Shown here piece after piece: positions 33,480-41,971 of a stretch of DNA of 64,000 nt. Made by a program: the position numbers and the translations under genes. The notes under the pieces were generated by a model that saw only the letters and a list, made by a program, of their open reading frames with translations, was not told the origin of the DNA and searched no databases. How positions within the stretch are numbered: position 1 is the stretch's first letter; each line of letters opens with the position of its first letter. Origin of the DNA: Actinophytocola sp035634895 (GTDB lineage Bacteria; Actinomycetota; Actinomycetes; Mycobacteriales; Pseudonocardiaceae); contig NZ_DASQCC010000210.1 of NCBI RefSeq assembly GCF_035634895.1, positions 59,812 through 123,811 on the forward strand, read 5' to 3'.

Positions 33480-34631
33480 TCAGACGAAGGCGTTGATCCC
33501 GGTGAGCCTGCGGCCGATGAGGAGTTTCTGGACCTGGCTGGTCCCCTCGTACAAGGTCATCACGCGGGCGTCGCGAAGAATTTTCGATACCGGGTACTCA
33601 TCCAGATAACCGTAACCACCGAATACCTGGATGGCGAGGTTCGCGGCGGTTACCGCGTTCTCGCTCGCGTACAGCTTGGCCATCGAGGCCTCCGTCGAGA
33701 ACGGCTGGCCCCGGTCGACGAGGTCGGCGACCCGCCAGACGAGCAGCCGCGCCGCTTCGGTGCCGACGGCCATGTCCGCCAGCATCTCCTGCACCAGCTG
33801 GAACCCGGCGATGGGCCTGCCGAACTGCTGACGCTCCCCCGCGTACTTCGTCGACGCCTCGAGCGCCGCCCTGGCCAGGCCGACGCATCCGGAGGCCACG
33901 GACATGCGGCCCTTGTCGAGCGCCGCCATCGCGATCTTGAAGCCCTGGCCGAGGTGCCCGAGCACGGCGTCGTCACCGACCCGCACGCCGTCCAGGACCA
34001 GCTCACCGGTCGACTGACCGCGCAGGCCGAGCTTGCCCTTGATCTCCCGGTGCGTGAAGCCGGTCGAGTCGGTCGGCACGAGGAACGCGGTCACGCCGCG
34101 CGGCCCGTCCTCGCCGGTGCGGGCGAAGATGAGGGCGAGGTCCGCCCAGGTGCCGTTGGTGATGAACATCTTCGAGCCGCTGATCACCCATCCGTCGCCG
34201 TCGCGGACGGCCTTGGTGGCGAGGTTGCCGGCGTCGGAGCCGGTGTCCGGTTCGGTGAGCCCGAAGCAGGCCAGCGACTCCCCGGAGCACAGCCGGGTCA
34301 GCCACCTCTGCTTCTGGTCTTCGGTGCCGTAGCTGAGGATGGTCTTGCCGACGAGCCCGAGCGAGACGGACACGATGCCGCGGATGGCGGAGTCGCCGCG
34401 GCCGAGTTCCTCCATCATCAGGCAGTACGCCAGGTGGTCCCCGCCGGAGCCGCCGTACTCCTCCGGCACGGTCATGCCGAGAAACCCGACCTCGGCCAGC
34501 TTGCCGACGATGGCGCGGTCGACCTGCTCGGCCCGGTCCCAGTCCCGTGTGTGCGGTACGACCTCACGGTCGATGAAGTCCCGCGCCATCTCGCGTAGCG
34601 CGGCCTGCTCCTCGCTGAGCGACAGATCCAT
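33480..34631 (-). CDS. Acyl-CoA dehydrogenase
   Basis: A 383-residue acyl-CoA dehydrogenase with CFGLTEPDTGSDAGN, SGSKMFITNGTWADL, ERQQFGRPIAGFQ, QVFGGYGYLDEYPV and catalytic Glu in LYEGTSQVQ. The last position places it with the short/medium-chain type. It oxidises an acyl-CoA to the enoyl-CoA with FAD and passes electrons to ETF. ATG 34631 is used. It is convergent with the Crp-like/micropeptide unit. Confidence 0.9.
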   Translation of the reverse strand: MDLSLSEEQAALREMARDFIDREVVPHTRDWDRAEQVDRAIVGKLAEVGFLGMTVPEEYGGSGGDHLAYCLMMEELGRGDSAIRGIVSVSLGLVGKTILSYGTEDQKQRWLTRLCSGESLACFGLTEPDTGSDAGNLATKAVRDGDGWVISGSKMFITNGTWADLALIFARTGEDGPRGVTAFLVPTDSTGFTHREIKGKLGLRGQSTGELVLDGVRVGDDAVLGHLGQGFKIAMAALDKGRMSVASGCVGLARAALEASTKYAGERQQFGRPIAGFQLVQEMLADMAVGTEAARLLVWRVADLVDRGQPFSTEASMAKLYASENAVTAANLAIQVFGGYGYLDEYPVSKILRDARVMTLYEGTSQVQKLLIGRRLTGINAFV

Positions 34632-34705
34632 ACCAGCAGGCTAACGCGGCGCGAGCCAGGTTCTACCGTCGAGTAGCTCGCGTTCGAGGTAGGCGGGGCC
34701 GGCGG

Positions 34706-34861
34706 CTAGAAGATCGCGATCAGTACCAGGATCACCACGACCACGACGATGATCGCCACCAGGGGCGAGCCGCCGGGGTTCCTGCGGTAGTGGCTGCGGA
34801 CCGTGGTCGAGCGGCCCCAGCCGTACGGGGTGCGGCGGCGGTGTCGGCGAACCCAGGCCAT
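34706..34861 (-). CDS. 51-residue basic single-helix membrane protein
   Basis: MAWVRRHRRRTPYGWGRSTT begins the protein, an Arg-rich head of about 33 residues, followed by a C-terminal helix AIIVVVVVILVLIAIF. ATG 34861 has GGGAGC about 8 bases upstream; an in-frame ATG at 34900 is less likely. The function is unknown; tail-anchored small proteins like this are common in actinomycetes. Confidence 0.6.
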   Translation of the reverse strand: MAWVRRHRRRTPYGWGRSTTVRSHYRRNPGGSPLVAIIVVVVVILVLIAIF

Positions 34862-35077
34862 TGTCTGCTCCCAACGTGTGTCGTTCTCCGGCCCACGCAT
34901 ACCCCGATCCCCGGTGGTGTATGCCTTCCAGCCGCGGTTCGGTCGCCCGCGCCGTCAGGACGCCGGACGCCCGCGGTGCCCGGTTGTCCCGACGTCCACC
35001 AAACACGTTGAGGCGTAACCTCCCCGCGGCACCGGGCGATAGAGCCGGCAACATCCGGCCATACTGGGGGGATCATC

Positions 35078-37009
35078 GTGCTGTCAGGAAGACGTGTGCT
35101 CGCGGCCGTGCTGTCGGCCCTGTGCGTTTCGGGGGCGGTGGTCCCGGTGGCGGCCGCCGAGCCGTCCACAGGCGACTATCCGGTCGTCCGCGGGGTGGTG
35201 CGGGACAACGTGGACAAGCCGCACAGCCCGGTCAGCGGCGAGGCCAGGTACGCGGGCGACCAGCCGCGGGCCGCGGCGGCCGCCGACTACGTGCGCGGCA
35301 TCGACGTCGCCAAGTTCCAGCACGGCACCCCGATCAACTGGACGCAGGTCGCCGGCAGCGGGATCCGGTTCGTCGGCGTCAAGGCGAGCGAGGGCGACTA
35401 CTACACGAACCCCTACTTCGCGGGTGACCAGGAGGGCGCGCAAGCGGCCGGGATGTACGCGTTCGCCTACCACTTCGGCACGCCGAACGACACGGACGGC
35501 GTCACGCAGGCCGACTACTTCGTCGACCGCGCCGGCTACTCCCCCGACGGCAAGACGCTGAACCCGGTGCTGGACGTCGAGCACAACCCGTACCTCCAGT
35601 ACGCCGACCGCTGCTACGACAAGACGGCGCCGGAGCTGGTGACGTGGATCCGCGACTTCATGACCGAGGTCAAGCGGCGCCTCGGCGTGACCCCGACGCT
35701 GTACACGACGCCGTTCTTCTGGAGCGAGTGCGTCGGCAACAGCACCGCGTTCGCGTCGTACCCGCTGTGGATCGCGCACCACGACATCGCGGCACCGAGC
35801 GTGCCGAGCGCGTGGGCGGGCAACTGGACGATGTGGCAGTACAGCGACACCACGACGGTGCCGGGCATCTCCGGCGACGTGGACGGCGACTACGTCAGCG
35901 GCGGCGAGGCCATGCTCGACTCGCTCGCGACCAAGGCCGGCGGCTACACCGCGACGTCGCCGGTCCGGGTGCTCGACACGCGCGACGGGAACGGCCCGCT
36001 CGGGCCGGGCGGCGTGGTGACCGTCGACCTGTCCGGGCAGCTGCCGGCGGGCGCGACGTCCGCGGTGCTGAACGTCACCGGCAGCGCGACCTCGTCGACG
36101 GTGGTCACGGTCTGGCCGACCGGGCGGCCCCGGCCGCTCTCGTCGAACCTGAACCTGGCGGCGGGCGACGTGCGGTCGAACCTCGTGACGGTGCAGGTCG
36201 GGGCGGACCGGAAGGTGTCGCTGTACAACAACACCGGCAGCACGCATCTGGTGGCGGATCTGGCCGGGTACTACGCGACGAACGCGACCGGGTTGTTCAA
36301 CGCACGCTCGCCGGAGCGGGTGCTCGACACGAGGTCGGGTTCGGCGGTCGGGCCGGGCGGAACCATCACGCTCACCATGCCCGCGTCCGTGCCGTCGACG
36401 GCCACCGCGGTGACGCTCAACCTGACGGGCGTCGGCGCGACCACCGGGACGTACGTGGTCGCGTGGCCGACCGGCCAGACCCGGCCGAACGCGTCGAACC
36501 TGAACCTGGCCAACGGGAACCCGACACCGAACCTGGTGACGGTGAAGCTGGGGACCAACCGGTCGGTCGACCTGTACAACAACACCGGCTCGGTGCACCT
36601 GGTGGCCGACCTGGCCGGGTACTACGCGCCCGACACGGGTGCGAAGTTCGTCGCGCTACCCCCGACACGGTTGCTGGACACCCGCAACGGCGGGGTCTCT
36701 TGGCTGCCCGTGCCCGGCGGCGGCCAGGCGATCGCACTGTCGATGGCGGACACCCTGCCCACCAACGCGACGGGCGTGGTCCTGAACGTCACCGGCGTCG
36801 CGCCGACGACGGACACGTTCGTGGCCGTGTACCCGAAGACGGCGACAACGCCGAGCCGGCCGGTGGCCTCGAACCTCAACCTGGTCGCCGGCCAGATCGT
36901 CCCGAACCTGGTGACGGTCGGGGTCGGCTCCGCGAACGACGTGTGGCTCTTCAACAACGCCGGCACGATCAACCTGGTGGCCGACCTCGCCGGCTACTTC
37001 GCCCCGTAA
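35078..37009 (+). CDS. Secreted GH25 lysozyme with three C-terminal beta repeats
   Basis: A 643-residue protein with a signal peptide (MLSGRRVLAAVLSALCVSGA). A GH25 muramidase domain lies at about 72-285 (GIDVAKFQHG, FVGVKASEG, AYHFG, catalytic DVE near residue 167, MWQYSDTTTVPGISGDVDGD), which cleaves beta-1,4-N-acetylmuramyl linkages of peptidoglycan. Three tandem repeats follow, each about 105-115 residues (near 293, 411 and 528). All start RVLDTR and end HLVADLAGYY or similar, with SNLNL and LYNN blocks. These repeats probably bind cell wall or polysaccharide and occur in other secreted actinomycete proteins. GTG 35078 has a GGGGGG site upstream. Confidence 0.87.
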   Translation: MLSGRRVLAAVLSALCVSGAVVPVAAAEPSTGDYPVVRGVVRDNVDKPHSPVSGEARYAGDQPRAAAAADYVRGIDVAKFQHGTPINWTQVAGSGIRFVGVKASEGDYYTNPYFAGDQEGAQAAGMYAFAYHFGTPNDTDGVTQADYFVDRAGYSPDGKTLNPVLDVEHNPYLQYADRCYDKTAPELVTWIRDFMTEVKRRLGVTPTLYTTPFFWSECVGNSTAFASYPLWIAHHDIAAPSVPSAWAGNWTMWQYSDTTTVPGISGDVDGDYVSGGEAMLDSLATKAGGYTATSPVRVLDTRDGNGPLGPGGVVTVDLSGQLPAGATSAVLNVTGSATSSTVVTVWPTGRPRPLSSNLNLAAGDVRSNLVTVQVGADRKVSLYNNTGSTHLVADLAGYYATNATGLFNARSPERVLDTRSGSAVGPGGTITLTMPASVPSTATAVTLNLTGVGATTGTYVVAWPTGQTRPNASNLNLANGNPTPNLVTVKLGTNRSVDLYNNTGSVHLVADLAGYYAPDTGAKFVALPPTRLLDTRNGGVSWLPVPGGGQAIALSMADTLPTNATGVVLNVTGVAPTTDTFVAVYPKTATTPSRPVASNLNLVAGQIVPNLVTVGVGSANDVWLFNNAGTINLVADLAGYFAP

Positions 37010-37571
37010 CCCGGCCATCCGGGGACGCCGTGTGGACGCGGTGTCCCCGGACGCGCCGGCACGCACCTCTACGGCGTTGACCTGCGAAACTCTTGTTGCT
37101 GAAATCAGCCTGGGGATGGAGATCAGGCAGCCCCCACCCGATCCCAGGGCCTCGGCAGAGTCACAGAGCCGATGGTCAACGGGTGTGCGAAGGCCCGGGC
37201 CGGGGCTCTCCCCCGTCCGCTATGGCGGGTTGACACCACGGGAAGTTGCCGAATTGCACGCGTTGCTTCGGTGCGCCGGGGTGCCCACAGGGGTCGATAC
37301 GCGAGCCGAAAGTCTGCCTCGTACCGCAGGATTTGCCGGGCCCCTTACCCCAATCCCAGCGCCCCGCCGGCCATTCCACCGCGTTGACCTGCGAAAACGA
37401 TTTTTGCTGAAGCCAGCCCCAGAATGGAGATCAGGCAGCCCCCACCCAAACCCGGGGGCCACCCCGCCGACCATTCTACCGGGGTAGGACGACAGCACGC
37501 CGCAAAACCCCTGGTCAGTGGGGGCTGTGGATGACTTTCACCCGGTCGGGTCGAGCGAAGGCGCCATTCGC
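37010..37571. repeat. Repeat-rich non-coding region
   Basis: No gene is supported. A 16-base word GCGTTGACCTGCGAAA occurs at 37074-37089 and 37381-37396, and each is followed at the same distance (about 27 bases) by an identical 24-base word (37116-37139 and 37424-37447, starting ATGGAGATCAGG). Between them, 37157-37232 is the second copy of the repeat at 16320-16396. The 15-base core of the first word recurs at 46769-46783. These look like dispersed short interspersed elements or degraded remnants of one. Confidence 0.7.
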
Positions 37572-38018
37572 TCAGTCTTGTGGGCCGTTCCAGGACCATC
37601 GCGGGATTCGTAGGTCGTCGGGGACGTCGGCGGCGGAGTGGTGGTAGCGGGACATGGTGGTCGTCGTGGTCCAGGTGAAGTAGTCGTGGAGGGCCTTCCC
37701 CAGCGGGGCGGTGTCCAGGCCGACGTCGCGGAGGGCGTCGTCGAAGCAGGCGATCGCGCGGCGGTCCATCTCGTCGTGGGGGCCGTTTCCGCTGTGCATG
37801 CGGACCACCTCGGTCTCGGTGCCGTACTCGTCCGAGTACGTCGTCGGGCCGCCGAGGGCCTCCGCCCAGTACGCCGCGAGCCGCTCGCTGTGTCGCGGAT
37901 GGAAACCGTGACTGAAGGCGTGGCTCACGACCTCGTCGGCCATCACCCGCGTGTGCCAGGCCTCGGCCAGGCGGAGCAGGGCCGCGTGGCCGCCCGCGGC
38001 CGCGTAGACGCTTTCCAT
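37572..38018 (-). CDS. Group II truncated haemoglobin
   Basis: A 148-residue globin of the actinomycete group II truncated type: GGHAALLRLAEAWHTRVMAD, HAFSHGFHPRHSERLAAYWAEALGGP, then VVRMHSGNG, with His75 as the probable haem ligand, and a C-terminal PRWSWNG. Group II truncated globins bind O2 and may detoxify NO or peroxide. It is divergent from the TetR-like gene with a 70-base gap, so joint regulation is possible. Confidence 0.8.
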   Translation of the reverse strand: MESVYAAAGGHAALLRLAEAWHTRVMADEVVSHAFSHGFHPRHSERLAAYWAEALGGPTTYSDEYGTETEVVRMHSGNGPHDEMDRRAIACFDDALRDVGLDTAPLGKALHDYFTWTTTTTMSRYHHSAADVPDDLRIPRWSWNGPQD

Positions 38019-38088
38019 GTCGGCTCGCTTTCACATGTTATCGTCATCTGGATTGTCAGGGCATTCCAAGGGGTGGCAAGGGGTGACG

Positions 38089-39132
38089 ATGGTTCGGTTG
38101 ACCCGAGCACAGCAGCAGGAACGCAACCGTGCCGCCGTGCTCGCCGCGGCGCGGGACGAGTTCGCCGAGCGCGGGTACGCCGATGCCAAGGTAGACCGGA
38201 TCGCGGAACGTGCCGAACTGACGCGCGGCGCGGTCTACTCCAACTTCCCGAGCAAACGCGCGCTCTACCTGGCCGTCCTGCTCGACTCGCTCGACCCGCC
38301 CGAGGTGACCGGCCGCGGCTCGACCCTGGCCGACGGGCTGGGTACCTTCGCCCGCGGCTGGCTCGAACGCCTGCCGCTCACCGGCGACTCGCCGGCCGGC
38401 GGGCACCTGCGGTCGCGATCGATGTCCGGCGTGTTCGACGACGAGCCAGGACGCGCCGCGTTCGCGCAGGTCGCCCGGCTGGAGGCGATACTGCTCGGCC
38501 TCGCGCTCGAGTCCCGCCCACCGAACGTCGTGCGCCGGGTTCGGCTGGCCGAGCTGGTCCTCACGGTCCTGAGCGGCACCGGCCACCTCGCCGAGAAGGC
38601 CCCCGGTTTCGGTGACCCCTTCGACGTCATTCGCGCCTGCCAGCACCTGGCCGCCCTCGACCTCGGCGACGCCTGGGATCCGCCGCACCTTCCGTTCGTC
38701 CCGCCCGCCCAGGCGGTTCGGGAGGCGTGGACGCCGCCGGGCACGCTGCCGGACCTGCTCACTGGCGAACCGGCCGCCTTCGGCGGGGACGGGGTGATCG
38801 CGGTGCTCGGCACCGGCCGGCTGAGCGCGGCCGAGGAGGCGGTGCGGGCCGCGGAGCACGTCACGGTCGTCGTGGTCACGAACGACCACGCCGAGCTGGG
38901 CCGGCTCGTGCGGTTGCGGCTCGGGGACCTCGCGAACTGCCTGCTGCCGGTGTTCGGGCCGCCGCGGCCGCGGGTCGTGCTCGACGACGGCCGCGTCGCG
39001 TCGGCGGTCCAGGTCCGGGATGACGACGACACGGAGGCGGCCGTTCGGGTCGAGGCCGGTGAGATCGTCGCCAGGGCGGCCGGGCGCGGTGCGGCGCACG
39101 CGGTGGGTGGCTCGACCAGGGCACGCCGGTGA
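38089..39132 (+). CDS. TetR-family regulator with large extra C-terminal domain
   Basis: A 347-residue protein, about 150 longer than typical TetR. The DNA-binding region is RNRAAVLAAARDEFAERGYADAKVDRIAERAELTRGAVYSNFPSKRALYLA, followed by a helical ligand domain to about residue 190. The added part (about 210-347) has beta/alpha character (GVIAVLGTGRLSAAEEAVRAAEHVTVVVVTNDHAELGRLVRLRLGD) and resembles no domain I can name. ATG 38089 follows an AAGGGGTGACG stretch. Its stop overlaps the next start (GTGA), placing a regulator at the head of an unusual phosphotransferase-like operon. Confidence 0.75.
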   Translation: MVRLTRAQQQERNRAAVLAAARDEFAERGYADAKVDRIAERAELTRGAVYSNFPSKRALYLAVLLDSLDPPEVTGRGSTLADGLGTFARGWLERLPLTGDSPAGGHLRSRSMSGVFDDEPGRAAFAQVARLEAILLGLALESRPPNVVRRVRLAELVLTVLSGTGHLAEKAPGFGDPFDVIRACQHLAALDLGDAWDPPHLPFVPPAQAVREAWTPPGTLPDLLTGEPAAFGGDGVIAVLGTGRLSAAEEAVRAAEHVTVVVVTNDHAELGRLVRLRLGDLANCLLPVFGPPRPRVVLDDGRVASAVQVRDDDDTEAAVRVEAGEIVARAAGRGAAHAVGGSTRARR

Positions 39133-39671
39133 ACGTCGTGCTGCATGCCTTGCGTTGCATGGGGTTCACCGGCACGAACCGGGTCGCCACGGCGACCGGG
39201 CTCTCGGCGTCCACCGTGGAGTCCGAGCTGATCGACCTCGCGGTGGCCGGGCTCGTCACCCACACGCCGGGCACCTTCGGCGGCTGGGGCCTCACGGAGA
39301 CCGGCCGGGCCGCGGACGCCGAGAACGTTATGTCCGAAGTGGACGGTGTGCGGGACGCGGTCGCCGGCTGCTACGACGACTTCCTCGTGCTCAACCCCGA
39401 GCTGCTCGACATCTGCGCGGCGTGGCAGACGAGGCCGGGCGAGCAGGTGCTGACGGTGCTGACCGGCTTCCACACGCGCGCCGACGCCGTGCTCGCGAGG
39501 CTTTCCGTTGCCCTGCCACGGTTCGGCCGGTACCGGGAGCGGTTGACCACCGCGCTCGGCCGGGCCTCGGCCGGCCGGCCGGAGTACGTGACCGACGATG
39601 TCGAGTCCTACCACGCGGTGTGGTTCCAGCTGCACGAGGATCTCCTCGCCACGCTGGGCATTCCGCGATGA
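39129..39671 (+). CDS. Winged-helix protein coupled to a half-PPDK
   Basis: A 180-residue protein: N-terminal winged helix (LHALRCMGFTGTNRVATATGLSASTVESELIDLAVAGLV-THTPG, GGWGLTETGR) and a helical C-terminus ending SYHAVWFQLHEDLLATLGI. The GTG 39129 start overlaps the TetR stop and the ATGA junction joins the next gene. The conserved DLLNP-like DDFLVLNPELLDICAAW block suggests a ligand or protein-contact surface. The function is unknown; the context suggests it partners with the PEP-synthase-like protein, perhaps as a substrate or adaptor. Confidence 0.6.
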   Translation: MNVVLHALRCMGFTGTNRVATATGLSASTVESELIDLAVAGLVTHTPGTFGGWGLTETGRAADAENVMSEVDGVRDAVAGCYDDFLVLNPELLDICAAWQTRPGEQVLTVLTGFHTRADAVLARLSVALPRFGRYRERLTTALGRASAGRPEYVTDDVESYHAVWFQLHEDLLATLGIPR

Positions 39672-40882
39672 TCTACCCGCTCGCACCGGAGGTCACCGCG
39701 ACCGCGGACGTGCTCGGTGCGAAGGCCCACGGCCTGATCATGTTGCGGCGACTCGGTTTGCCCGTGCCGCCCGGGTTCGTCATCGGCACGCCCGCCTGCC
39801 GGGAGTTCCTGCGGGACGGCCGGCTCCCGGACCTGACGGCCGCGGTGCGTGCGCTCGCCTCGTCGCACGGGGACCGGACGGTGTCGGTCCGCTCGGGTGG
39901 GCGCGTCTCCATGCCGGGCATGATGAACACCGTCCTCGACGTGCCGCTCACCGTGTCACGGCTGGCGCCGGCCGTCGAGTCGGTGTTCTCGTCGTGGCAC
40001 ACGCCGCGGGCCAGGACCTACCGTGAGCTGCACGGCATCCCGCACGACCTGGGCACCGCGGTCACCGTGCAGACGATGGTGTTCGGCGAGCGGGGCGGGT
40101 CCGGGGTCGCGTTCAGCCGCGACCCCAACACCGGCGAGCACGTCCCGTTCGGCGAGGTCCTCTTCGGACACCGCGGCGACGACGTGGTGTCCGGGCGGAC
40201 GGTGACCCGCCCGCTGCGTGACCTGGCCGACCGGGAGCCCGCGATGTGGGCGGAGCTGCTGGCCGCGATGGCGCGCATCGAGGAGCACTGCCGCGACGCG
40301 TGCTCGGTGGAGTTCACGTTCGAGTCGGGTCGGCTGTGGCTGCTGCAGGTTCGCGCCGGCGGGTTCGTCGGCGCGGCGGCGGCACGCGTCGCGGTCGAGC
40401 TGGCGGACGCGGGCCTGATCAGCCGAAGCGAGGCCGTCGGCCGGGTCCCCGCTTCCGTCGACACGGCACGGATCGACGCCTCCGGTGCGGATGTCCTCAC
40501 GCGTGGGCTCGGCGCGTGCCCGGGCGTCGCGACAGGACGGGTGGCGACGACCGCGGACGCGGCGGTGCGCATGGACGGACCGGTGATCCTGTTCCGGCCG
40601 CACACCTCTCCCCTCGACATGCACGGCCTGGCCGCGGCGGCCGGCGTCGTCACGTCGACGGGCGGCCCGGCCAGCCACGCCGCGATCGTGGCCCGCGCCA
40701 TGGGGAAGCCGGCGGTCGTGGCGGCGACGGCCCTCACGGTCGAGGAGTCGCGCATCCGAGCCGGGGACCGCACACTGCCGGCCGGCACCGTCGTCACCAT
40801 CGACGGAACCAGTGGCGTCGTCGTGCTCGGCAGCCCGCGTGTCGTCACGGGCACGTCCGCCCCGTACTCAGGCGGTCGCTGA
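39668..40882 (+). CDS. Half-size pyruvate-phosphate-dikinase-like protein (ATP-grasp + phosphohistidine domain)
   Basis: A 404-residue protein containing the PPDK N-terminal ATP-grasp region (GAKAHGLIMLRRLGLPVPPGF, SVRSGGRVSMPGMMNTVLD, GGSGVAFSRDPNTGE, LWLLQVRAG). It also has the mobile phosphohistidine domain (STGGPASHAAIVARAMGKPAVV, His337). The PEP/pyruvate-binding TIM barrel of PPDK, which would make it about 870 residues, is absent with no remnant downstream. ATP could still phosphorylate His337, but the final acceptor is unknown. Rifampicin phosphotransferase has a related layout but an extra middle domain, not seen here. It ends 5 bases before the convergent MarR gene. Confidence 0.75.
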   Translation: MIYPLAPEVTATADVLGAKAHGLIMLRRLGLPVPPGFVIGTPACREFLRDGRLPDLTAAVRALASSHGDRTVSVRSGGRVSMPGMMNTVLDVPLTVSRLAPAVESVFSSWHTPRARTYRELHGIPHDLGTAVTVQTMVFGERGGSGVAFSRDPNTGEHVPFGEVLFGHRGDDVVSGRTVTRPLRDLADREPAMWAELLAAMARIEEHCRDACSVEFTFESGRLWLLQVRAGGFVGAAAARVAVELADAGLISRSEAVGRVPASVDTARIDASGADVLTRGLGACPGVATGRVATTADAAVRMDGPVILFRPHTSPLDMHGLAAAAGVVTSTGGPASHAAIVARAMGKPAVVAATALTVEESRIRAGDRTLPAGTVVTIDGTSGVVVLGSPRVVTGTSAPYSGGR

Positions 40883-40887
40883 GCTCG

Positions 40888-41325
40888 TCACTTCGTTGTG
40901 GGCGGCTGGAGCCGATCGGTCAGTCGGGTCAGCACCTCGACGAAGGTGCGGCGTTCGGCTTCCGGCACCGCGGCCAGGAACTTCTCCTCCATGGCGCGGA
41001 TGGCCGTGCGGCAGGCGTCGAGCACCACGCGGCCGTCGTCGGTCAGGGCGATCACCCGGTTGCGGCGGTCGGCCGGGTCGGGAGTGCGGGTGAGCAGACC
41101 GCGGGCCTCCAGGCGGTCGAGGATCGGGATCAGGCGGGTCTTGTCCCGCTGCACCGCGGCCGCCAACTCGGACTGGGTCGGCGCCGCCTCGTCCCGCAGT
41201 GCGCTCAACACGGCGTAGTCCCACATCTCGACGTCGTGCGCGCGCAGGATCGGCGTCTCTGCGTCGAACATCGCCCTGGTCAGGCGGGCGAACGACGCGC
41301 CAAGGTCGTGGCGCTGCCCCGTCAT
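40888..41325 (-). CDS. MarR-family transcriptional regulator
   Basis: A 145-residue MarR: LRAHDVEMWDYAVLSALRDEAAPTQSELAAAVQRDKTRLIPILDRLEARGLLTRTPDPADRRNRVIALT contains the winged helix and D-x-R-x-x wing. A longer ORF extends to 41400, but ATG 41325 gives the family start and leaves the palindrome at 41353 in the intergenic region. It is divergent from the DinB-like gene, with the operator between them. Confidence 0.87.
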   Translation of the reverse strand: MTGQRHDLGASFARLTRAMFDAETPILRAHDVEMWDYAVLSALRDEAAPTQSELAAAVQRDKTRLIPILDRLEARGLLTRTPDPADRRNRVIALTDDGRVVLDACRTAIRAMEEKFLAAVPEAERRTFVEVLTRLTDRLQPPTTK

Positions 41326-41341
41326 GCGACGACGATACCGG

Positions 41342-41370
41342 TTGACCAATCGTCTACCGTGGTAGATAGT
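41342..41370 (+). promoter_or_regulatory. Promoter with MarR-type palindromic operator
   Basis: TCTACCGTGGTAGA (41353-41366) is a perfect palindrome between the divergent MarR and DinB-like genes. It overlaps TTGACC (-35, 41342-41347) and GATAGT (-10, 41365-41370; spacing 17). The ATG at 41377 lies 7 bases after the -10 box, so the rightward transcript is probably leaderless. MarR binding here would repress both genes. Confidence 0.65.
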
Positions 41371-41376
41371 CCACCT

Positions 41377-41961
41377 ATGCAGAACATTCGAGACCTTCAC
41401 CGGCGTTCGTTCGAGGCCGTCCGGCCCGTGGTCGCGCGAGTTCGGGCCATCGACCTGGATCGGCCCACGCCCTGCGCGGAGTGGGACCTGCGGGCGTTAC
41501 TCGCACACATGACCGGGCAGGACCGCGGATTCGCCGCGGCGGCCCTGGCCGACGTGCCGGCCGAGGCGTTCGCGCCCCGCGACCCGGCCACCTGGGAGGC
41601 CGGCGCCGCCGTGGTGGTCGCCGCCTTCGCCGCCGCCGACCCGGACCAGCAGGTGCTGATGCCGGAGTTCGGCGGCATGCGGTTTCCGCTCGACACCGTG
41701 ATCGGCTTCCACCTGATCGACACGTTGGTCCACGGGTGGGACGTCGCGGCGTCGATCGGCGCCGAGGTCGACTACGACGACGACCTGCTCGCCGCCGCCC
41801 GGCGAACAGCCGAGGCCGTGCCCGACGGGGACGCACGCACGGCACCCGGCGCGCCGTTCGGTCCCGTCCTGTCCACGGTGGACGGAACGGACGGGTGGGC
41901 GCGAACCCTGGCCCTGCTCGGCCGCGACGCGGACTGGGCGCCGCCTCCCCGGGACTCCTGA
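41377..41961 (+). CDS. TIGR03086/DinB-like mycothiol-dependent maleylpyruvate-isomerase-fold protein
   Basis: A 194-residue protein of the DinB/MDMPI four-helix fold: VRAIDLDRPTPCAEWDLRALLAHMTGQDRG carries the CxxWD-x-x-x-LxxH motif whose His contributes to a metal site; FHLIDTLVHGWDVAASIGAE gives the second His cluster. Such proteins may be mycothiol S-transferases. Its divergent MarR gene probably controls it. The 3' end is 10 bases from the convergent cvnD gene. Confidence 0.8.
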   Translation: MQNIRDLHRRSFEAVRPVVARVRAIDLDRPTPCAEWDLRALLAHMTGQDRGFAAAALADVPAEAFAPRDPATWEAGAAVVVAAFAAADPDQQVLMPEFGGMRFPLDTVIGFHLIDTLVHGWDVAASIGAEVDYDDDLLAAARRTAEAVPDGDARTAPGAPFGPVLSTVDGTDGWARTLALLGRDADWAPPPRDS

Positions 41962-41971
41962 GCGCGGGGCC

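Noticed and set aside
37010..37571. tRNA or attachment-site remnant in the repeat-rich gap
   Set aside because: No cloverleaf can be drawn, and no integrase or other mobility gene is present within the window.
39668..40882. Rifampicin phosphotransferase
   Set aside because: The rifampicin-binding middle domain is missing and the N-terminal motifs are those of PPDK.
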